The translations under genes were made by a program, and so were the position numbers. A stretch of DNA of 64,000 nt from the NCBI GenBank assembly GCA_963556195.1, contig OY744520.1:149994107-150058106 (forward strand), in the 5' to 3' direction. A model generated the notes under the pieces. The model was not told the DNA's origin. It worked only from the letters and a program-made list of their open reading frames with translations, and made no database searches. The stretch's first letter is position 1. Each line of letters opens with the position of its first letter. This document shows, piece by piece, positions 57,641-64,000 of the stretch. Source of the DNA: Sepiola atlantica (taxonomy: Eukaryota > Mollusca > Cephalopoda > Sepiida > Sepiolidae).

Positions 57641-59059
57641 ATATTTATAAATAAATACTAATTATTTATTACCTACATACATTGATGTTTCATGCTTACG
57701 CAATCTTCAGTGCAGGAAGCTTATTCCCGACGGTCAACGGGCGCGAATTCCGATCACAAATCGCCACTGATTCGCAGTCGAGAGAGTTACCAGTTGCCCA
57801 CCAGAAATTAGCTTGGAATTTAAGAAAACGCTAACTTTCTAAATACCAAGTCGGCGAGTATTCACGGCAAGCGGCGAAGAGTGATCAACAACAACAAATC
57901 GTGTTGGATCTCGCAATAGAACACTTTAGGATAATACTCCTAAATTTACATGTAAATTTACATATAAAAAAAACACATAAATAAATGACCTCCGTAATAA
58001 ATAATATTAAATTAAAATTTAAATAAAACACCTAAACAAACAAATTATCGATCTAGATAGCTCCTCCTAAACATGGAATTCTCCCCACATAAGAAAGTTT
58101 AGAAAAAGACGCCGCCCACACGCAGACAGTGAATGAGCTTTTCTTATTTTCATTCCTTCTTGATTTTCCTCAATTTCTTAGGCGCTGACATTTTGAACGG
58201 ATGCAAAAATAGATTCTACCCCTAACACCGTCTGTCCGTAAAGATAAAACCTCGGTACGACTAACATTTACTGCAATGTATAGTAATTTAATGAAAACAC
58301 TGTAATCATCTTGCTCTATAAAATTAAAAATTGCCAATATTTGTCCTTGCCTAAAGTAAAAATATATTTTTGAGTTGGCATCTTAAATAATTAATTACTG
58401 ATCAGTTACAACAATCGTTACACATCCCCTTGATGTTTTACTGACAAACTTAATACCCCTTATCCTTCAGTGGCTTTTAGGTTTTGATAATACGTTACAC
58501 GTTAGTAACAAAAATAAAATAAAAAACTTTTCTCAAATTTAAATGTTATATCCCATCCATAGCATTGTAGATAATTGACAATGAACTGAATATGTTATCA
58601 GCACAATAATTCTTTATCAATACGAATCGTTCAATAAGTGTAATCACAAGATAAAACAAAGTAATGGACCTTCTTTAGCAACTATGACTGTCTAAATGAG
58701 TGGATACAATAAAGGTCAGTAATATATATTTAAGGATAGGTTTAATCGTTTAAGGAGGCAAGGCGGGCTTCAAAATGTTTTAGAATAAATTCTACTCCAA
58801 TAAAACGAAGCTTAATTGCTTCAGACAAATTAACAACCAAAATAGAAAATTGTTTTCACAACTAAAATAATTATGAATACAAAAATATCCGAGGAAATAC
58901 TGATTCATTGTCAGAAACAATTATTCATCTTATTAACACCGTTTGAATTTGAGTGTTGAGCTCAATTTTACCTGCAACAATTATTTTATCCTGGGGATCT
59001 GTAACATCTTATAAAAGAAATATGTATTTTTTTATAAATAACTAGTGAACTAGGTTTCC

Positions 59060-59060
<1 letters not shown>
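56210..59060. other. AT-rich sequence, nothing recognised
   Basis: About 2.8 kb without a supported gene. The segments at 56290-56350 and 56375-56440 are a diverged direct duplication (TCCATTATTATTGTAGAACATC against TCCATACTTATTGCGGAAGATG, then ATAGACAGTCGTCT in both). A CA then TA tract lies at 57595-57640. Confidence 0.5.

Positions 59061-59064
<4 letters not shown>

Positions 59065-59123
<59 letters not shown>
59065..59123. repeat. (TA)n microsatellite
   Basis: TA array of about 58 bp. Another at 59190-59234 adjoins the hammerhead element on its 3' side. Confidence 0.96.
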
Positions 59124-59188
59124 TATACATTTTTATTTATACAAACATTATTGGTTACATATGTGCATACATGTTTCGGTTGCACACT

Positions 59189-59238
<50 letters not shown>

Positions 59239-59239
59239 T

Positions 59240-59642
59240 ATTGTTTATTATCTATGTACGTTTTCGTTTCGTCCTTTTTAATCTGGACTCATCAGCATAG
59301 AGATATGACTATTCATTACCGGTCATGCGATTACAAACCCTGTATTACCAGTATTTTTCAACTTAAATCCAACATCGCTAACCGCTCGGCCAATTTTAAA
59401 TAGCTGATAAACAATGATAATTTTAACACTTTTAAAGCGGCTTGACGTCCAGGCATTCTACTTCTATTAGGAAGGAATGATGCATTATAAAGCAAGTGAC
59501 GTCATGCTGTGTTAGTACTATCATTACAGTGCTCTACTTTTTTACGAGGAGCGACAAATATAAATATCTGTTATTGTTTATTATCTATGTACGTATACGT
59601 TTCGTCCTTTTAAATCTGGACTCAATGAGATATAATTTTTTA
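59240..59642 (-). mobile_element. tRNA/hammerhead short element, dimeric unit of 333 nt
   Basis: Minus-strand element with two copies of the ribozyme region. Predicted cleavage positions lie between 59590/59589 and 59257/59256, giving a unit of 333 nt. Both are followed by CATAGATAATAAACAATAA. The upstream site has lost six bases of stem I and the first core box (CATTGAG remains) but keeps GTCC/GGAC and GAAACG. Inside the unit the tRNA-like head is well kept: TGGCCGAGCGGTTAG at 59392-59378 is a textbook box A, and GGGTTTGTAATC at 59341-59330 is a box B with two changes. The 3' side runs into (TA)n. The layout is that of a retrozyme or ribozyme-bearing SINE. Confidence 0.82.
59251..59300 (-). 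ncRNA. Type I hammerhead ribozyme, all core nucleotides intact
   Basis: Read on the minus strand. Stem I: CTATG (59300-59296) with CATAG (59256-59252), five perfect pairs. CTGATGA at 59295-59289. Stem II: GTCC (59288-59285) with GGAC (59274-59271), four perfect pairs including the favoured first G-C. GAA and A at 59270-59267. Stem III: ACG (59267-59265) with CGT (59260-59258), loop AAAA. Cleavage triplet GTA, so cleavage falls between 59257 and 59256. No invariant position is altered. A cleavage triplet ending in A is permitted, though C is commoner. Confidence 0.88.
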
Positions 59643-59701
59643 TGTATCAATTTTGAGTAATATCTTCAACAGTGGTCGATACGTAAACAGAGCTAGGTAG
59701 A

Positions 59702-59865
59702 AAGCTATGAAAATATATTTATGGCAATTAAGCTACACAGAGGCTCCAGCGTTTCATCCCCGGGGGAAATCTTCAGACTAAAATTTTAGCTTGAAGATTC
59801 CCCCCCGGGATGAAACCCAGGAGCCTCTGTGTAGCTTAATTTCCATAAATATATTTTCATAGCTT
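59702..59865. mobile_element. Near-perfect palindrome with family B hammerhead-like boxes
   Basis: Arms of about 82 bp (59702-59783 and 59784-59865) meet with no spacer and differ at few sites. Reading outward each arm gives CTGAAGA or TTGAAGA, a C-rich/G-rich hairpin, GATGAAAC, then GAGCCTCTGTGTAGCTTAAT and CCATAAAT. The last blocks match the 27-kb tandem pair (TAGCTTAATTGCCAT). In the left arm a four-pair stem III (ACGC/GTGT) before GTA is possible. Such exact palindromes are unstable, so the inversion is probably recent. Confidence 0.65.
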
Positions 59866-59866
59866 A

Positions 59867-59868
<2 letters not shown>

Positions 59869-59947
<79 letters not shown>
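59869..59947. repeat. (TA)n microsatellite
   Basis: TA array between two hammerhead elements. Confidence 0.97.
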
Positions 59948-59950
<3 letters not shown>

Positions 59951-60185
59951 CTCTTCATCGTCATACGTACACGTTTCATCCTTTCGGGAATCATCAGTGT
60001 CGAGATGATTATTCATATCAGTCGCATGACCCGAACCCCAGGGCACGAGTCATGTTTTTAACTCAAATATCGACGCTTTAGCCCACACGGCCACTATAAA
60101 CAACCCGATGAATCAGTAAGAGATTAAACTTATTAAAGGCAGCCGTTGTCAAGTGTGTTCGACTTCTAGAGGAGCATGCATTAAA
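59951..60185 (-). mobile_element. tRNA/hammerhead short element, single unit
   Basis: Minus strand. Head: TGGCCGTGTGGGC at 60093-60081 (box A) and GGGGTTCGGGTCA at 60039-60027 (box B). Ribozyme: CTGATGA at 59997-59991, TTCC/GGAT stem II with a U-U first pair, GAAACG from 59977, stem III ACG/CGT with loop TGTA, and GTA before the predicted cut at 59964/59963. Stem I forms through AC/GT, a mismatch and GCT/AGC-type pairs. The only clear defect is the first pair of stem II. TA arrays lie on both sides and the upstream ribozyme copy, if it existed, is replaced by the right-hand TA array. Confidence 0.7.
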
Positions 60186-60189
60186 GCTA

Positions 60190-60191
<2 letters not shown>

Positions 60192-60272
<81 letters not shown>
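60192..60272. repeat. (TA)n microsatellite
   Basis: TA array of about 80 bp. Confidence 0.97.
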
Positions 60273-60276
<4 letters not shown>

Positions 60277-60279
60277 GTT

Positions 60280-61975
60280 GACGTGTTGATCTGTGGGTGT
60301 TACTTTTATTTTCGGTTTACGCTCGTTTTTGTTATCCCTCTTTCTTTTCCGTTCTCACATTTTCTTAATCGTAATAGCCAACTGCGACTCGAATATAGTA
60401 AAAAAAGACAATCTAATAATAATACCCGCTTTCCTTCTACATACCAACCTCGCTCACCGACACTATTCGCTACTTCTCTCTGTATTCTACCTCCCCCTTA
60501 CCATCCACTTCCCCATCTCTCTCCTCACACCAGCATACAATTACCCCGACCTCACCCCGCACGGCCCGATCATCGTTCTCGCCAGGGTCAGACACAACCG
60601 ATCAACACGATGAAGCATTAATGTTCTCAAAAGCATTCAGTCTTTCACGCTATGTCTATTGACATTAAAAGGGTGTCAATAGGCGCTATTCACTCCAATG
60701 AAAAATGTTTCAACAGTCAGTACCACAGCGAACAAATTCTTTTGTGGGCGAACAAAAGGCGAAAAGAATGCATACCACCCGCCCGACCACATTTGGACCC
60801 CGACGGTGTATTCAAAGCTGACGTCTGATGTATCTACCCCGGCCGCTGCTTTGTAAAGTTGTTCTCACCCTCGCCGCCCCTCTTCGTGCCGCAGCTGAAA
60901 AGCCGGGTACAACTCTTGCTTCTCGCTCATTTTTAACCAACTCTTATCACTGCCGTCAACACGGGGCTATTTCGACACACCTGCTGAGGGGTGAAATCGT
61001 CACACCCTCAACTCGATTGAAAGTCATGTAACAGCGGAAGACACATTTCAATGGAATTGCACGCTATGCGGATCTCTTTTGTTTCGGAAAAATAGATGAA
61101 TAATTCAATTAACTCATACAAATAAAAAGGAAGAGGCTTCGTCCGCTATATGAATAAGTGAGTGGAGTTCACTCAAGTTTTGCATCTATGTAGACGTTGG
61201 AGGAAAAAAGTCTGAGCACAGCATTAACTTAACACAAGATACATCGAGTGTTTTATGTTTGCCTTATTTGCAAATTTGGGTCGGTCATCGGATTGCAAGA
61301 CGACTAGAATCGCATGAATATTATATTAAGAACAAATAAGAAATACAATCTAGTGTATATTGTTTCTTTATTTTTATTTGAAACATCCTCATTATTAATT
61401 ACACTTTATTGTTCGAGGAAAGGAGATGAAAATGAGAGATGTTTCGTGCTAAAAAAGATGTTTTATGATCAGTAATTTCTTTCATAAATTAAAAATGATG
61501 GAATTATTTCTGTCATCGGTATAACATGAAAATATATATGCTGATAAAGCTTTAACTTGAGAGTTTAGACAAATGTAGTGTAGCGCTTTATATACCATAA
61601 CTCCCAACTGGACAGTAGAATCTGTCTTTTAATCGAGAGTCCATCCCTGCCATTAAAGAATGCTGCGGGGTGAGACATGAAACTTCAAATCACTGTAGAT
61701 CCACAGATTTTCATCATGAAGAACTAATTACAGAATAATCACATACTTGAGGATATTAATAATTTAAAGCAACTGCACTTAAAAAAATCATTTTACTGAA
61801 TTCGGGATTTAATTAATCACACAGCGATGGTCTTTAGGGAAAGAAAATAAACAATCTATATACTTTTCGAAGCGCAATATTACATCGTCTATAACATTTT
61901 ACATACTTTCAGTATTGCTTTATTTTCCATTCTTAGTAAGTTACATTCTCATTATCAACTTTAAATATTACACAC
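60280..61975. other. Unassigned sequence, partly C-rich and GC-richer
   Basis: The stretch 60400-61040 is richer in G and C than most of the window. Frames of 112 and 106 codons overlap at 60283-60621 in two phases and are low-complexity and proline-rich, so neither is convincing. No domain is recognised in the 67-codon frame at 60828-61031. The remainder to 61975 is AT-rich and unrecognised. Confidence 0.45.
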
Positions 61976-61980
61976 CCTTA

Positions 61981-61981
<1 letters not shown>

Positions 61982-62041
<60 letters not shown>

Positions 62042-62042
62042 C

Positions 62043-62114
<72 letters not shown>
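61982..62114. repeat. (TA)n microsatellite
   Basis: TA array of about 130 bp with one ACATACATATG interruption. Confidence 0.97.
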
Positions 62115-62116
<2 letters not shown>

Positions 62117-62271
62117 GGTCTAGGAAGCAGAGAGAACACATTATCGGACTTAATGTATTTTTTTATGTTTCCCCGTTCCTTCCAAGTGAATCCCATGCAA
62201 CACTTTTTTCTTTAAATTTAGTTTTATTTAGCTTTGTTGACTGAGTTAAAAAACTAATTAGCTAGTCTATA

Positions 62272-63200
62272 TTATTTTGATTTATCATAGTAATTACTAA
62301 ACACAATTATTGTGCGTTTGTTACAGTCACTGCGGTCGCCTTTGTGTGTGTGGAGGGTGATGACGTTTGCGTCTCTCATGTCCTGAGGCACTGAGACTTC
62401 TCTCCAGCACTGTATAAAAAAGATATAAAGAGGCTCATGCACGCTAGCTTTTCTACTTTTTAAGACCTCTGCTAGAATATATTCTTTTTCTGGGGTTTTC
62501 CCAGATAGCAGTCTGTCTATTACCCTTGATAGTTCTTCCATGGAAGGTTACTCGTTGAGCTCATGCATGAGGGGGAGACGATCAATGGCATCCAGGGCAG
62601 ACTGATGTACCACGTTTTCCATGGAGTAAAGCACGAAGTACTGTTTTACCAATCTGTCCACCCGTTTGACTTTGTCTAGTATGGGTTCACCCGACTGGAA
62701 CTTCAGTGGTGCAGTTTCGTCGATTGTGTTGATAGCTCTACTGATCCCGTCATACATGTTTTTTTTTATGTTGCCTGTATCAGGCACCCGCTGAATAGTC
62801 TCGGAGAGATTCGTCCAGTAGTTGTTTGCAGCTTCTCTGACACCCTTTTGGACTGCACTTCTGGAAGACGTCAGTCCAGCAATCGATATAGAAGATGTGT
62901 TGGCTTTGCCTGAAAGCAAGGATGAACGTGTTGCCTCACTCAGAAGGTCGAGAGTAGCAGAATCAGCATCATACCAGTCATTGCGTTTGCAACATGTTCT
63001 CTTTAGGCCGACTGTGATGGAAAACATCACGTTAAATCTCGCCATGCGGTCTGGGTGTTCGGTCTTGCTAACGTCAATATGCGCAATACCTTCCTGTTTT
63101 GTGCAGTACTACTTTCTGGGTGGAAGTTCAACCTTACTGCATACTAAACAATAATCTGTATCATAATCGGCACTGTGATAGGCTCTAGACATCAGAAAAA
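62272..63200 (-). pseudogene. APE-type LINE, end of endonuclease to first RT blocks (minus strand)
   Basis: A second APE-type LINE family, distinct from the Jockey-like copies above. Reading right to left: SRAYHSADYDTDYCLVCSKV at about 63190-63130 resembles the C-terminal SDH-type end of an AP-like endonuclease. Then 63045-62548 is an open run of 165 codons with KRNDWYDADSATLDLL, a TRSSLL region, NNYWTNLSETIQR and VHQSALDAIDRLP. After one stop comes MEELSRVIDRLLSGKTPEKE, then CWREVSVPQDMRDANVITL and KGDRSDCN, the first RT block, near 62405-62300. It breaks off before the palm. Two in-frame losses and the truncation make it inactive. Confidence 0.75.
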
Positions 63201-63204
63201 GTGT

Positions 63205-63835
63205 TGATGTACCCTCGTCTAGTATTGATGAGGTCAAGCTGGGTTCAGAGCCCTGACCTGGGATGTCTCCAAGACACTCTGTGATCCCGCCTGCCACCAA
63301 AAAATGTGTTGGAAATGCAGAGATCATGGTAGGGACAGAGTTCTAATAGCCCCATACCATCATCATTGCATTTACCTACTCCAACATTACCGATACAGCT
63401 TAGCCATGCATCGTACCAGTACATCCGGAAGCAGGTTGACTGCAGTGGCTTCCAGAGCAGAGCTGAGTACAGTACTTGTCGTCGTGTGGGACTACACTCT
63501 TGATTTTCTGTGTAGGTTTACTCCCTTAGCCTGTATTGAACAAACGAATAACCACAATGAAGTGGTACTGTTTACCAATAGCTGAGGGTCTGCTCATGTG
63601 CACCAGGGCTTGACCATACAGCAACCGGCCAGACATGCTGCATGTATGGGGGCAGACCACTCCCGAGTCCCATGCAGTTCTGCTTGAGTCCACAAAGTAC
63701 TCAACTGACGTGCATCGCCACGGGAGAGGGGGCACTGCTTGAGATTGCCTATAGAGAGGCTTACATGCTCTACTTCCAATTCGCCTAGTCTTGCCAGTAG
63801 TGGAGACTTGAAGAGGTAGGTAACGAGCACACAAA
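63205..63835. other. GC-richer segment, possibly LINE 5' part or another repeat
   Basis: More balanced base composition than the rest. Minus-strand frames at 63526-63947 and plus-strand frames overlap and show no domain I can name. It lies directly upstream of the minus-strand LINE, so it may be part of its 5' region, but the expected endonuclease motifs are not visible. Confidence 0.4.
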
Positions 63836-63838
63836 ACA

Positions 63839-63866
63839 CAGCACAGCACAGCACAGCACAGCAGAG
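63839..63866. repeat. (CAGCA)n short tandem repeat
   Basis: About five units of a pentanucleotide, ACAGC, within a CA-rich stretch. Confidence 0.8.
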
Positions 63867-63901
63867 CACACTTGATGCATAAATAGTCCATTGGACACAT
63901 A

Positions 63902-63903
<2 letters not shown>

Positions 63904-64000
<97 letters not shown>
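63904..64000. repeat. (TA)n(TG)n microsatellite at window end
   Basis: TA array running into a TG array that continues past the window. Confidence 0.97.

Noticed and set aside
60283..60621. Two overlapping frames of 112 and 106 codons
   Set aside because: Proline- and leucine-rich low-complexity translations in two phases of one C/T-rich stretch; no sign of selection that can be judged from one sequence.
62822..63154. 110-codon plus-strand frame
   Set aside because: Antisense of the minus-strand LINE linker region, which shows family motifs.

Overview
This window reads as intergenic or intronic DNA from an animal nuclear genome that is AT-rich and full of repeats. I find no convincing host protein-coding exon. 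The mix of elements is long (TA)n tracts, Jockey/CR1-like LINEs, an R4/Dong-like LINE, a Penelope-like element, tRNA-derived short elements, hammerhead-ribozyme elements and a 5S-like unit. This fits a lophotrochozoan, most likely a mollusc and perhaps a cephalopod. The taxon is inferred from repeat style, not from a diagnostic gene.

Layout. 1-1.1 kb: decayed Jockey-like LINE. 3.6-9.2 kb: minisatellites and (TA)n. 9.3-9.7 kb: first tRNA/hammerhead element. 10.0-13.8 kb: a train of at least four minus-strand pieces of an R4/Dong-like LINE (restriction-like endonuclease type), most of them bounded by (TTA)n tracts; one keeps a 254-codon open stretch covering the zinc knuckle and endonuclease. 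20.6-24.2 kb: two Jockey-like LINE copies. 26.6-28.4 kb: a Tc1/mariner-type MITE, a tandem hammerhead-like pair, a foldback carrying hammerhead remnants, and a palindromic MITE-like unit. 32.5-33.8 kb: more Jockey-like fragments. 37 kb: GIY-YIG end of a Penelope-like element. 40.0-43.3 kb: an intact-looking hammerhead element with a 338-nt unit, a duplication, two foldbacks and a minus-strand LINE 3' part. 44 kb: 5S rRNA-derived sequence. 46.7 kb: 12-bp minisatellite. 48.6-50.2 kb: minus-strand Jockey-like LINE. 52-56 kb: a nearly full-length but broken R4/Dong-like LINE. 59.2-60.1 kb: a cluster of hammerhead elements. 62.3-63.2 kb: minus-strand APE-type LINE. The rest is AT-rich sequence in which I recognise nothing.

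Main discovery. Short elements here combine a tRNA-like RNA polymerase III head with a type I hammerhead self-cleaving ribozyme. They occur as tandem units of about 280, 333 and 338 nt bounded by two ribozyme sites, the arrangement of retrozymes. Two ribozymes, at 40311-40360 (+) and 59251-59300 (-), keep every core nucleotide and all three stems. Further decayed copies lie at 9.4, 9.7, 27.2, 27.4, 27.8, 28.1, 42.2, 43.2, 59.6, 59.8 and 60.0 kb, several as head-to-head inverted dimers. The protein-coding elements (LINEs, Penelope-like) look inactive here; whether related active copies mobilise the hammerhead units is inference.
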